A stretch of DNA of 64,000 bases from Lachnospiraceae bacterium C10. GTDB lineage: Bacteria > Bacillota > Clostridia > Lachnospirales > Lachnospiraceae. Positions within the stretch are counted from its first letter, which is position 1. Each line of letters starts with the position of its first letter. Shown here piece after piece: positions 54,584 through 63,002 of this stretch. The stretch is from NCBI GenBank assembly GCA_900100095.1, contig FMTN01000025.1, positions 1 through 64,000 of the forward strand, in the 5' to 3' direction. The notes below the pieces were generated by a model. It was given only the letters and a program-made list of their open reading frames with translations. It was not told the origin of the DNA and ran no database searches. The translations under genes were made by a program, and so were the position numbers.

Positions 54584-55420
54584 CTATTCTGTTATTTTCT
54601 TCTTCTGCTGATGACCTACCAACGGTAGAATAAATCCTGCCGGAAGCAGCTTGGAAAAAAATGTCGCCGCCTTCAATGTGATTGTCGGAACAAGGATGGT
54701 CTTACGTCTGTCCATCCCCTTTAAAGCATATTGTACACAATTTTGTGGCGTAATGCCAGTCAATGCGAACTTAACATTTGCAACATCGTTAAATTCCGTA
54801 TTTACCGGTCCCGGACAGAGCGCTCCGATGTAGATATTACTTGTTCCTTCCTTCAACTCCTGGGCAATCGCCCTCGTCAGGCTCACCACATAGGCCTTCG
54901 TCGCATAGTAGGTTGCCATATATGGTCCACCCGGGAATAATCCCGCAGAACTTGCTACATTGAGGATTTGACCATAATTTTGCCGCTCCATTATATGGAG
55001 TGCGGCCTTTGTTAGAATGTGTAATCCGGTCACATTCACCCGGATCATATCCACTTCCCGCTCTGTCTCAATTTCAGAGAACGGGCCTGCTGCCCCGAAA
55101 CCAGCGCAGTTGATCCATACTCCAACATCAGAGGGTTTTTCTTCCTCCTGCAATTCCTCCACCTTACGGATTAATGCATCGACACCATGAATATCAGATA
55201 AATCTGCGGATAATGTAAGAATATTCCGCTCCTTACTATGATTCGTGGAGTCTTTTTCGCTTCCAAAAAGCTCCTTTTTCAGCGTCTCCATACGCTCCAT
55301 GCGTCTTGCCACCAGCAAGAGGTCATATCCTCTCGCCCACAGCTGCCTTGCAAATTCAGCTCCAATTCCCGAGCTTGCTCCTGTTATTACAACCCACCGG
55401 CCAATTCGTTCTTTTTTCAT
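54584..55420 (-). CDS. Short-chain dehydrogenase/reductase
   Basis: A 278-residue SDR with the nucleotide-binding TGASSGIGAEFA at the N-terminus, NCAGFG in the middle and the catalytic YYATKAYV (Tyr-x-x-x-Lys) near residue 170, with Ser in NVASSAG. NADP preference is suggested by the Arg pair in LLVARRMER. The substrate is unknown; relatives act on fatty acyl or steroid-like ketones. The end is hydrophobic (FILPLV), possibly membrane-associated. Its start overlaps the stop of the cysteine-cluster gene by four bases. Confidence 0.92.
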   Translation of the reverse strand: MKKERIGRWVVITGASSGIGAEFARQLWARGYDLLLVARRMERMETLKKELFGSEKDSTNHSKERNILTLSADLSDIHGVDALIRKVEELQEEEKPSDVGVWINCAGFGAAGPFSEIETEREVDMIRVNVTGLHILTKAALHIMERQNYGQILNVASSAGLFPGGPYMATYYATKAYVVSLTRAIAQELKEGTSNIYIGALCPGPVNTEFNDVANVKFALTGITPQNCVQYALKGMDRRKTILVPTITLKAATFFSKLLPAGFILPLVGHQQKKKITE

Positions 55421-56073
55421 AATAAAATCTGCTCTACCTGCTTTCTACGTACTTCAAAACTCTCATAAAAATCTCCATCGTACGCTGTCATAAAGAACAT
55501 ATGGAGCATCAATGTATTTATCTTACTCTTCGTATCCTGATCTTCCTCTGCCAGACGCTGTGACAGACGCTTGCAAAAGCTGTGCCACTGCTCCTTGAAG
55601 GCGTGATAGTCGTCAAGATCCGGAATCCCAAGCCATTTGTCGACTCTCACCTTACTCTTGCCCGGCATGTCACAGGCCTCAAGGTCAAAGTAGGTGATTC
55701 CGTTCTCCCCGTACTGCCGTCCCAATGGGAAGAGGCGGCAGACTCCCGGCCGGACACTGTGGATCCTGCATTTCCCGTCCGCTCCCAGGAAGGTGCATTC
55801 CCATGCGGCCTGCTGCCCATCATCGGTGGCACTTCGCAGTACCTTCTTCATCTGCAGATGCGGAAGCACCAAGCCCTGCTCATTCGCCACGGAAAATCCC
55901 ACTTCATTCTCAATCAGCTTCTGAAACGGCTTATGCAGGCCGAAGGAAAGCATATATGCATCATAGGGATCCAACCGGATAGAATCTCCCATATTTCTGC
56001 AACAATCGCCACAGCCTGCACAACGTGACGATGCCAGACGAACCAGATCTCTCGATGTATAATTGCCTTTCAT
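55417..56073 (-). CDS. YkgJ-family cysteine-cluster protein
   Basis: A 218-residue protein with the cluster CAGCGDCCRN near residue 18 and further Cys at CTFLGADGKCRIHSVRPGVCRLFP (about residues 95-118). This Cys pattern defines the YkgJ/CxxCxxCC family, predicted to bind zinc or an iron-sulfur cluster. Function is unknown. It is first in a leftward series with SDR, lepB and the 87-residue gene. An AGGAGG site precedes it, and a TGT-TACAAT extended -10 lies at 56099-56104. Confidence 0.88.
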   Translation of the reverse strand: MKGNYTSRDLVRLASSRCAGCGDCCRNMGDSIRLDPYDAYMLSFGLHKPFQKLIENEVGFSVANEQGLVLPHLQMKKVLRSATDDGQQAAWECTFLGADGKCRIHSVRPGVCRLFPLGRQYGENGITYFDLEACDMPGKSKVRVDKWLGIPDLDDYHAFKEQWHSFCKRLSQRLAEEDQDTKSKINTLMLHMFFMTAYDGDFYESFEVRRKQVEQILL

Positions 56074-56130
56074 TTCATTCCTCCTAATCCTATCCCCGAT
56101 TGTAACACAGAACGACCAAAAAAACTAAAG

Positions 56131-56173
56131 ATATATAAAGGAAGCCGGTAAACCCTTCGGCTTACCGGCTTCC
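56131..56173 (-). terminator. Terminator of the tRNA-Pro transcript
   Basis: A perfect 12-bp stem GGAAGCCGGTAA/TTACCGGCTTCC (56140-56151 and 56162-56173) starts 13 bases after the tRNA 3' end, leftwards. A moderately T-rich stretch follows (TTTATATATC). Confidence 0.75.
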
Positions 56174-56186
56174 CTCTAAAAAATAA

Positions 56187-56260
56187 TCGATGCGACAGGA
56201 TTTGAACCTGCGACCTCTGCGTCCCGAACGCAGCGCTCTACCAAGCTGAGCCACGCATCG
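56187..56260 (-). tRNA. tRNA-Pro (anticodon CGG)
   Basis: A complete cloverleaf of 74 bases, read leftwards. The 7-bp acceptor stem is CGATGCG/CGCATCG with discriminator A; the D arm contains AGCTTGGTA; the anticodon stem CTGCG/CGCAG carries loop TTCGGGA, giving CGG, which reads CCG; the T arm has GGTTCAAATCC. The CCA end is not encoded. Confidence 0.95.
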
Positions 56261-56276
56261 CTATCAAACAATCGGT

Positions 56277-56305
56277 AGTATAACACAAATTGGTCGATAG
56301 AACAA
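56277..56305 (-). promoter_or_regulatory. Promoter of tRNA-Pro
   Basis: TTGTTC (56300-56305), 17 bases, TATACT (56277-56282), reading leftwards. The -10 lies 17 bases before the tRNA. The -35 sits in the loop and right-hand base of the hairpin at 56287-56322. Confidence 0.55.
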
Positions 56306-56322
56306 GTTCTATCGACCAATTT
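56287..56322 (-). terminator. Hairpin after the glucokinase gene
   Basis: A perfect 17-bp stem (56287-56303 and 56306-56322) with a 2-nt loop, 24 bases after the stop. Read leftwards it is followed only by TTTGTGTT; read rightwards by seven T. Its role as terminator of the leftward gene is therefore likely but not ideal. Confidence 0.65.
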
Positions 56323-56346
56323 TTTTATTTATTATGTTTATTTCAT

Positions 56347-57288
56347 TTAATTCAACAATAAGCCAACGCCACCGTAAATTCCGGCATCATTACCCAGTAC
56401 CGCAAGATTGACTTTCGTGTCCTTGCATGCATGGAATGCTTCTTCCCGGAATACCGGTCTCATCTTATCAATGATAATCTGTCCGGCCTTGCTGACGCCT
56501 CCGCCTAATAATACCATCTCCGGATTTAATACGTTAACAACCTTTGCAACCATGCTGCCAAGTCGTCCACATACCTCAGTAACAATGGTATCAGCAACCG
56601 CATCTCCGGCCTTTGCTGCGTCAAACACATCCTTTGCTGTTAATTCTGCTACACTGCGAAGAGAAGAATCCCGTTCATCCTTTTCCAGAATACGCTTTGC
56701 CATACGAACGATTCCGGTTGCTGATGCGTACTGCTCGATACAGCCCTTATTTCCACATCCGCATGCTTCCTCTTCTGTATCATCCACATGGATATGTCCG
56801 ATTTCTCCACCGGCACCATTGGATCCGGTAAGAATCTGACCGTTGATGATGATTCCTCCGCCGATTCCGGTTCCAAGTGTAATCATCACAAGGCTCTGTG
56901 CCCCTTTTCCGGCTCCCATCCAAGCCTCGCCAAGCGCTGCAATATTTGCATCATTCGCTGCTTTTACCGGGAATCCGCACAGTCTGGATAATTCTGCCTC
57001 GATTGGCATTTTATCATTCCAGCCCAGGTTGACACATTTATTAACCCAGCCGTCCGGTGTAACAGCTCCCGGAACACCAATGCCGGCACCCTGAATCTGG
57101 TCGTCGCCAATTCCCTTCTCCTTCATCTTATCCTTCAGTGCATTCGCGATATCTTCAAGGATATGAGTTCCGTTATCCTCCTTGTTGGTTGGAATTTCCC
57201 ATTTCTCCAGCAGCTTACCGGACACTTCAAAAAGTCCCAGTTTACAGGTTGTTCCTCCCAGGTCAATTCCAAAGCCATAATCTCTCAC
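56347..57288 (-). CDS. glk: ROK-family glucokinase
   Basis: A 313-residue ROK kinase that begins with a GTG (GGGGGA 8 bases upstream). It has the ATP loop IDLGGTTCKLG, the catalytic GVPGAV region, GTGIGGGII and the ROK zinc motif around EACGCGNKGCIEQYAS near residue 175. It phosphorylates glucose to glucose-6-phosphate. It follows the PBP1A gene by 23 bases and may be part of the same transcript. Confidence 0.94.
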   Translation of the reverse strand: MRDYGFGIDLGGTTCKLGLFEVSGKLLEKWEIPTNKEDNGTHILEDIANALKDKMKEKGIGDDQIQGAGIGVPGAVTPDGWVNKCVNLGWNDKMPIEAELSRLCGFPVKAANDANIAALGEAWMGAGKGAQSLVMITLGTGIGGGIIINGQILTGSNGAGGEIGHIHVDDTEEEACGCGNKGCIEQYASATGIVRMAKRILEKDERDSSLRSVAELTAKDVFDAAKAGDAVADTIVTEVCGRLGSMVAKVVNVLNPEMVLLGGGVSKAGQIIIDKMRPVFREEAFHACKDTKVNLAVLGNDAGIYGGVGLLLN

Positions 57289-57311
57289 GTGTTGCTTCCC
57301 CCTTTTCTAAG

Positions 57312-59606
57312 TTATTCTACGTCGTCTCGCTCATCTTCCGGCGGCAGATCCGGCAAATCTGTATTGTTATCGGCATTATCGCCACTGTTTTCATCACCGG
57401 AATTGTTGTTGTTATTCGTATTGTCGCCGTTGTTGTTTGTTTCGGTATTGGTGTTGTTATTGTTATTGTTCTGATCGTCCTTATTGGTGTTACGATCCGG
57501 ATCATCCCGGTTCAGATCAATGTTCACCTTGTCTTGGTTCTTTTTGTCCTTCAGCTCTTTCTCTGCCTTTTTCGCTTCGTCCTCGCTGATGTCCTTTTCT
57601 TTCTTACCGTAGACCTTAATCGGCTTCTCAAACTTCTTCACGGCAAGTCCCTGGTGAATCTGCTTCATGTAATTCTGCCAGATATGCCCCGGATATGTTG
57701 CTCCTGCCAGTCCGTTCAATGTCCTTGGAATATCATATCCAACCCAGATGGAAGTCGTATAATATGGTGTATATCCTACGAACCATCCGTCTTTTGAACC
57801 ATTTGTCGTTCCGGTCTTGCCGGCGCAAGGCATTTCACCAAGTCCAAGTCCTACACCAGTACCTCTTGTGATAACCCCCTGAAGGATATCCGTCATCTGA
57901 CGGGCTGCCTCCTCCTGGTATACGATGGACTCCTCATGATCATTCTCCCAGACGATTCCTCCGTCTGCTGTTGTGATCTTGGCAATACAGGTCGGATCTC
58001 TGTATGCACCATCGTTCTCTATTGTAGCATAACCTTTTGCCATTTCAAGAGGTGATACACCCTTCGTCAGGCCTCCCAGGCTGGCTGCCAGAGTCTCATC
58101 CGTCTTCTCGATGGATGCAAACTTCATATTCCTCAGATAGTCGATTCCCACCTTCGGTGTCAGCTTATCGAAAATCTGCCATGCAACAGTATTCTTGGAC
58201 TTTTCCACTGCAACACGCATAGAGATCTTACCGGAGTATGTGCCTCCTGCATTGGAAGGTCCGCCTTCAAACTTATGATCGTCCACAACCGTATTCGGTG
58301 TATATCCGTTCTCCAGGGCCGGTGTATATACAACCAGCGGCTTAATGGTGGAACCCGGCTGTCTGGTACTCTGGAAGGCACGATTCAGGGTATAGACGCT
58401 GCTCTTCTGTCCTCTTCCACCGACAATGGCCACGACGGATCCGGTTTCATTATCAATGCACACACCGGCACCCTGTAACTGGTAGGTTCCGTCCTTTGAC
58501 TTTTCCTTGAAGCTTGAAAGTCCTTCATTAATACTCTTCTGAAGCTTCTTTTGTTTATCTTTATTCAATGTGGAATAGATACGATAACCACCGGTATATA
58601 ACCTTGCGTGATACTCGTCATAGGCCTGCTTATACTGAGCCTGATAAGCCTTCTCATCCGCCGGATTGTCAAAAGTGTACCGGAATTCGAATCCGTCCGC
58701 CTCCATCAGGGCACGTGTCGCACAATAGTACAGGAAAGTATCCTGATAGTTATTGTAATATTCCTTCGGCTCCTTGATGGTAATCTTCTCCGCAATGGCT
58801 GCATCCAGATCGGACTGTGACAGAATACCGTCCTCCCGCATGTTTCGAAGAACTCTGTCTCTACGCTTCAAGGCATTGTCCAGATGGGTTCTTGGATTAT
58901 AACGTGTCGGAGCATTCGGTATTCCGCAGAGGAACGCGGTCTGAGAGGTCGAAAGATTGACCACATCCTTACCGAAATAACCCTGTGCAGCTGCCTGAAT
59001 TCCGTAATAACCGTTACCGAAATAGACATTATTCAGGTAGAACTCCAGAATCTTCTTCTTGCCATACTTCTTCTCCAGATCCATGGCGATGTAGATTTCT
59101 TCCACCTTACGCTCCCACTTACGGTCCGGTGTAAGGAAAATATTCTTTGCAAGCTGCTGCGTAATGGTGGAACCGCCCTGCGTCACCCGTCGGTTTCGAA
59201 CGGCTGCCCAGGCTGCACGCACAATGGCCTTATAATCCACACCGTGATGCTCATAGAACTTCTTATCCTCGATGCTTACAATGGCCTGACGTGCTTCAAC
59301 CGGAATCTCATCGAAAGGAAGATAGTACACATCCTTCTCACCCTTTAATACGGACATCACCTTATTATTATCATCGTAGGCAATACTTGTCTGTGCCGTC
59401 TTAAACGTATCCTCTGTGGATGTCGCTACCAGTTCGTTCGCTTCCGAATGAAGTTTATTAATCTTACCGGCATATCCACCAACGTAATAATAGGTAATAC
59501 CTGCCAATACGAGTATCAGTAGAAAAATCTGAAATTTCAAAAACCGTATGGCGCCTCTGTGTTTCCTTTTTTTTCTTTGTTTTTTTATATTCTTTTCATT
59601 ACTCAT
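57312..59606 (-). CDS. Class A penicillin-binding protein (PBP1A-like)
   Basis: A 764-residue bifunctional enzyme. A basic cytoplasmic start and one membrane helix (about residues 27-47) precede the glycosyltransferase-51 domain, with catalytic Glu in VSIEDKKFYEHHGVDY (about residue 110) and GGSTITQQLAKN. The transpeptidase has SxxK in PGSTIKPL (about residue 418), SKN, and KTGTT (about residue 598). The last 80 residues form an Asn/Asp-rich low-complexity tail. It polymerises and crosslinks peptidoglycan outside the membrane. No ribosome site precedes the ATG; a TATAAT stands only 7 bases upstream (59613-59618). Confidence 0.96.
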   Translation of the reverse strand: MSNEKNIKKQRKKRKHRGAIRFLKFQIFLLILVLAGITYYYVGGYAGKINKLHSEANELVATSTEDTFKTAQTSIAYDDNNKVMSVLKGEKDVYYLPFDEIPVEARQAIVSIEDKKFYEHHGVDYKAIVRAAWAAVRNRRVTQGGSTITQQLAKNIFLTPDRKWERKVEEIYIAMDLEKKYGKKKILEFYLNNVYFGNGYYGIQAAAQGYFGKDVVNLSTSQTAFLCGIPNAPTRYNPRTHLDNALKRRDRVLRNMREDGILSQSDLDAAIAEKITIKEPKEYYNNYQDTFLYYCATRALMEADGFEFRYTFDNPADEKAYQAQYKQAYDEYHARLYTGGYRIYSTLNKDKQKKLQKSINEGLSSFKEKSKDGTYQLQGAGVCIDNETGSVVAIVGGRGQKSSVYTLNRAFQSTRQPGSTIKPLVVYTPALENGYTPNTVVDDHKFEGGPSNAGGTYSGKISMRVAVEKSKNTVAWQIFDKLTPKVGIDYLRNMKFASIEKTDETLAASLGGLTKGVSPLEMAKGYATIENDGAYRDPTCIAKITTADGGIVWENDHEESIVYQEEAARQMTDILQGVITRGTGVGLGLGEMPCAGKTGTTNGSKDGWFVGYTPYYTTSIWVGYDIPRTLNGLAGATYPGHIWQNYMKQIHQGLAVKKFEKPIKVYGKKEKDISEDEAKKAEKELKDKKNQDKVNIDLNRDDPDRNTNKDDQNNNNNNTNTETNNNGDNTNNNNNSGDENSGDNADNNTDLPDLPPEDERDDVE

Positions 59607-59612
59607 AGGCCG

Positions 59613-59618
59613 ATTATA
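59613..59618 (-). promoter_or_regulatory. -10 box very close to the PBP1A start codon
   Basis: TATAAT whose predicted transcription start coincides with the ATG at 59606, suggesting a leaderless message. A T-rich -35 region would lie in the upstream terminator. Confidence 0.45.
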
Positions 59619-59630
59619 TCAACTTTTTAA

Positions 59631-59663
59631 CAACAAAAAAAGAAGGTCTTTGCATAAAAGACC
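59631..59663 (-). terminator. Terminator after the transketolase genes
   Basis: A 7-bp stem GGTCTTT/AAAGACC (59645-59651 and 59657-59663) followed leftwards by CTTCTTTTTTTGTTG. Confidence 0.8.
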
Positions 59664-59679
59664 CTCCAATTTTTGTACA

Positions 59680-60621
59680 TTATTTCATAAACTCTGCTAC
59701 CTGTGCCGCAATTCCTTCTCCATCCAGCTGGTATTTGTGCAATAAATCCACTGCTGGGCCGGACTCGCCGAACACGTCATAGACACCGATTCTCTTCAAC
59801 GGTGTCGGGCAATTCTCGGATAATACTTCTGCTACTGCGCTTCCGAGTCCGCCAATGACAGAATGCTCCTCAACCGTTACGATCTTGCCGGTTTTCTTTG
59901 CCTCTTTAATGATCAGTTCTTTGTCAATCGGCTTGATGGTATGGATATTAACAACTTCTGCAGAGATTCCCTGCTCCTTTAAGATCTTGGCAGCCTCAAG
60001 GGACTCGTTGACCTCAAGTCCGGTTGCGATGATGGTTACATCCGTTCCTTCCTCGATGACATAGCCCTTTCCAATCTCAAACTTGTAGTCCTCCCGGTCA
60101 TTAATTACCGGTACAGCCAGTCGACCGAAACGAAGGTATACAGGTCCGTCATATTCATAGGCTGCTCTTACAGCCGCTCTTGCTTCTACGTCGTCTGCCG
60201 GGTTAATTACGGTCATGCCCGGGATGGCACGCATCAGAGCCAGATCCTCAACACACTGATGGGTTGCGCCGTCTTCTCCTACGGAAATACCCGCATGCGT
60301 AGCACCGATTTTAACATTAAGACGTGGATATCCTACAGAGTTACGCACCTGCTCATAAGCACGGCCTGCTGCAAACATGGCGAATGTTGAGCAGAACGGT
60401 ACCTTTCCTGTAGATGCAAGGCCTGCTGCCACGCCTACAAGGTTTGCCTCCTGGATTCCGACATCGATGTGACGCTCCGGGAATGCTTTCTTGAAAATAT
60501 TGGTCTTAGTTGCTTCTGCAAGATCCGCATCCAGTACGACAAGATTCTCGTTTTCCTTACCGAGTTCTACTAATGCATTTCCGTAACTCTCTCTTGTTGC
60601 GATCTTCTTTACTTCTGACAT
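59680..60621 (-). CDS. Transketolase, C-terminal subunit
   Basis: A 313-residue protein matching the pyrimidine-binding and C-terminal domains of transketolase: ATRESYGNALVEL, DADLAEATKT, the Glu-containing GIQEANLVGVAAGLA that activates thiamine diphosphate, and the PVYLRFGR and TVEEHSVIGGLGSAVAE stretches. With the N-terminal subunit it forms a complete enzyme of the pentose phosphate pathway, as in other split-transketolase Firmicutes. Its start overlaps the end of the partner gene by 13 bases. Confidence 0.93.
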   Translation of the reverse strand: MSEVKKIATRESYGNALVELGKENENLVVLDADLAEATKTNIFKKAFPERHIDVGIQEANLVGVAAGLASTGKVPFCSTFAMFAAGRAYEQVRNSVGYPRLNVKIGATHAGISVGEDGATHQCVEDLALMRAIPGMTVINPADDVEARAAVRAAYEYDGPVYLRFGRLAVPVINDREDYKFEIGKGYVIEEGTDVTIIATGLEVNESLEAAKILKEQGISAEVVNIHTIKPIDKELIIKEAKKTGKIVTVEEHSVIGGLGSAVAEVLSENCPTPLKRIGVYDVFGESGPAVDLLHKYQLDGEGIAAQVAEFMK

Positions 60622-61448
60622 AATGCTTCACCTGCTTTCGTAAGTTCGTCCATAGCTGTCTTATATTCCTCATCATTTGGGGCTTTTCCGTGCCATCCTG
60701 CCTGGCCTTCCATAAAGGATACACCCTTACCCTTGACGGTCTTCATAACAATGGCTGTCGGCATTCCTTTTGTCGCTCTTGCCTCCTCAAAGGCTGCACG
60801 CAGCTGATCAAAGTCATTTCCATCTGCCACTTCGATTACATGGAAGTTAAATGCACGGAATTTCTCTGGAATCGGATATGGGGAATTAACCTCATCCACA
60901 GCTCCATCAATCTGAAGTCCGTTGTTATCCACGATCACACACAGATTATCCAGCTTACGGAAACCGGCAAACATCGCAGCCTCCCATACCTGGCCTTCCT
61001 GAATCTCTCCATCTCCGAGGAGTGTATACACACGGTAATCCTCGTTGGACAGCTTGGCAGAAAGTGCCATTCCGGCTGCTACTGAGATTCCCTGTCCCAA
61101 GGATCCGGAAGATGCATCTACACCCGGTGTTTCATTTTTACAAGGATGTCCCTGAAGGTAGGATCCGATATGACGAAGTGTTGCAAGATCCTCCACCGGG
61201 AAAAATCCACGGTTTGCCAGCGCTGCATATAATCCCGGCGCTGTATGACCCTTGGACAATACAAATCGGTCGCGGTCGGCCTTATCCGGATTCTCTGGAT
61301 CAATGTTCATCTCTTCGTTATATAGAAAAGTAAAAACCTCTGCAGCTGATAATGATCCACCCGGATGACCGGATTTAGCCGCATGTGTGCCCACAATAAT
61401 ACCCTTGCGGACCTCCACAGCCTTTTGCATAAGTTCCTGATTTGTCAT
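60609..61448 (-). CDS. Transketolase, N-terminal subunit
   Basis: 279 residues from the ATG at 61448, which has an AAAGGA site 7 bases upstream (a longer frame to 61472 lacks one). It contains the thiamine-diphosphate domain: GHPGGSLSAAEVFTFLY, SKGHTAPGLYAAL and LLGDGEIQEGQVWEA, the GDG-N-type cofactor motif. It is the partner of the gene at 59680-60621. It lies 33 bases after the ATPase gene. Confidence 0.93.
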   Translation of the reverse strand: MTNQELMQKAVEVRKGIIVGTHAAKSGHPGGSLSAAEVFTFLYNEEMNIDPENPDKADRDRFVLSKGHTAPGLYAALANRGFFPVEDLATLRHIGSYLQGHPCKNETPGVDASSGSLGQGISVAAGMALSAKLSNEDYRVYTLLGDGEIQEGQVWEAAMFAGFRKLDNLCVIVDNNGLQIDGAVDEVNSPYPIPEKFRAFNFHVIEVADGNDFDQLRAAFEEARATKGMPTAIVMKTVKGKGVSFMEGQAGWHGKAPNDEEYKTAMDELTKAGEALCQK

Positions 61449-61481
61449 GTTTACATCCTTTCCTTCCTGCATCCTGCTTTG

Positions 61482-62906
61482 TTACTCTTTTATCATATCT
61501 TTAAGATCAATCAGCATAATATTTCTGATTGTCTGTGATACCGTTTTGACATTTTCTTCGAAACCGTTTCTTGAGAAAAACAGATAAAAAGTCGCGGACT
61601 TATCATGTACCTTCCTTGTCAGATCAATAAGTCCCTTTACATCCGCCATATTCACAGCATCGTCGCCCCAGAAGCAGCGACCGAATATGTAGGCGTCCTT
61701 TCCCTCAGTTTCACCGGATGCCATCAGATCAAAATCTTCGGATGTGCCGTTCTCCTCATCGTTTTCCCACCAGTTTCCCATGGATTTAATGGAAAAAGGC
61801 AACGCTTTATCGCGGTCGGAGCGAATCAGGTATTCCTTGCAGATGCGTATGAACACATCCTTCATATAGACATCCCTTTGTGCTTCCCAATATGCTTTGA
61901 CACGTTCATAATCCTTATCGTAAACAGAAAGAATCTGAGGCACGAGAATCTGATACCATAATCTGTCTGTCTCGGAAACGATGGAATATCTTGTTTTCCT
62001 TCGGTTGGTCGGTTCCGTAACCGGATTCTCCTTCGTTACCAGTCCTAAACTCATCAGAGTATTAAGATATGGAACCACCACATCCTTTGGCTTTCCAAGC
62101 TCCATTGACAGCTGATTCACACGGTTGTTACCATTCGCAAGAGCATAGAGCAGACGGTCATAGTAGGTCTTCTCTCTCAATTCTGTCTCAAGAATACTCT
62201 CCGCACTTCCTCTGTAGCTAAAGTCTCCCGTCAGATAAATCTGCCGGATCAGCTCCCACTCGGCATCTTCCTTGCTTTCCGCATGTTCGTAGATGGCTGA
62301 TGCCTTTTCCACCAGTGCCGGAATTCCACCGGTGATTCCGTATAACCGTGCACACTCGATGACATCCGTCAGACCACAGAGTTCTCTCGTATCATAATAA
62401 TCCAGCGGTGCAAGCTCCATCTTCTGTGGCATAAAATCACGCCAGATGGCTTTCTTGCCCCATGCAAGCTTCTCCATATGCAGGTAGGAGTCCCCACATA
62501 AAATGAGCTTTACTCTGCCCTTATTCCACTTTGTCGCCATATAATCATGCAGCTTCCGTGGAAAATCCTCGTCGGTCTTTGCATAATTCGGATACTGATC
62601 CATCACGAGTACCACGATACCCTCAGTCGACATTTCGGCAATTCGCTCGAAGATTGCTTCCAGATCCGGAGCACTCTCTTCTCCCTGGCCATCCTCTATC
62701 AATCCTAATTTTCTGGCCATTAATGTCCTTTGTTGCCGCTCTGTAGTTGAGTATAACGTAAAAAATACCACCTGTTTATCTTCAGTAAAATTCCGAAGTA
62801 AGGTGGTCTTACCAATGCCACGGCGACCATAAACCACCATAACATTGCTTTCTTCACTTTTATAAAACGTTTCTAACGCTTTTAATTCTTCTACTCGTCC
62901 GATCAC
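61482..62906 (-). CDS. DUF234-type AAA ATPase
   Basis: 474 residues from a GTG start at 62906 with AGGAGA 5 bases upstream. A longer frame to 63023 would begin upstream of the predicted promoter and inside the divergent gene. The N-terminal ATPase has Walker A YGRRGIGKTTLL near residue 28 and an Asp-rich Walker B (VVLVMDQYPN), followed by a helical lid and a winged-helix region (NQLSMELGKPKDVVVPYLNTLMSLGLV). The C-terminal part is DUF234-like, with a nuclease-like DFDLMASGETEGKDAYIFGRCFW pattern. Members are widespread in archaea and Clostridia; function is unknown. No partner gene was seen. Confidence 0.9.
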   Translation of the reverse strand: MIGRVEELKALETFYKSEESNVMVVYGRRGIGKTTLLRNFTEDKQVVFFTLYSTTERQQRTLMARKLGLIEDGQGEESAPDLEAIFERIAEMSTEGIVVLVMDQYPNYAKTDEDFPRKLHDYMATKWNKGRVKLILCGDSYLHMEKLAWGKKAIWRDFMPQKMELAPLDYYDTRELCGLTDVIECARLYGITGGIPALVEKASAIYEHAESKEDAEWELIRQIYLTGDFSYRGSAESILETELREKTYYDRLLYALANGNNRVNQLSMELGKPKDVVVPYLNTLMSLGLVTKENPVTEPTNRRKTRYSIVSETDRLWYQILVPQILSVYDKDYERVKAYWEAQRDVYMKDVFIRICKEYLIRSDRDKALPFSIKSMGNWWENDEENGTSEDFDLMASGETEGKDAYIFGRCFWGDDAVNMADVKGLIDLTRKVHDKSATFYLFFSRNGFEENVKTVSQTIRNIMLIDLKDMIKE

Positions 62907-62930
62907 GTATCTCTCCTTTTTTGCTACAAC

Positions 62931-62959
62931 ATTGTAACGCGAATCAACTAACCGTGCAA
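62931..62959 (-). promoter_or_regulatory. Promoter of the DUF234-type ATPase gene
   Basis: TTGCAC (62954-62959), 17 bases, TACAAT (62931-62936), reading leftwards. It supports the GTG start at 62906. Confidence 0.65.
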
Positions 62960-62969
62960 GTACTAGATG

Positions 62970-62978
62970 TGGTATAAT
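62970..62978 (+). promoter_or_regulatory. Extended -10 promoter of the phospholipase-like gene
   Basis: TGG-TATAAT, 25 bases before the start codon. No clear -35. Confidence 0.5.
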
Positions 62979-63002
62979 ATTTTTCTTAGAAAGGAGTATA
63001 TT

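Noticed and set aside
57138-57797. Rightward 219-residue hydrophobic frame
   Set aside because: It is the mirror of the Asn/Asp-rich tail of PBP1A, which reads as Val/Ile on the other strand.
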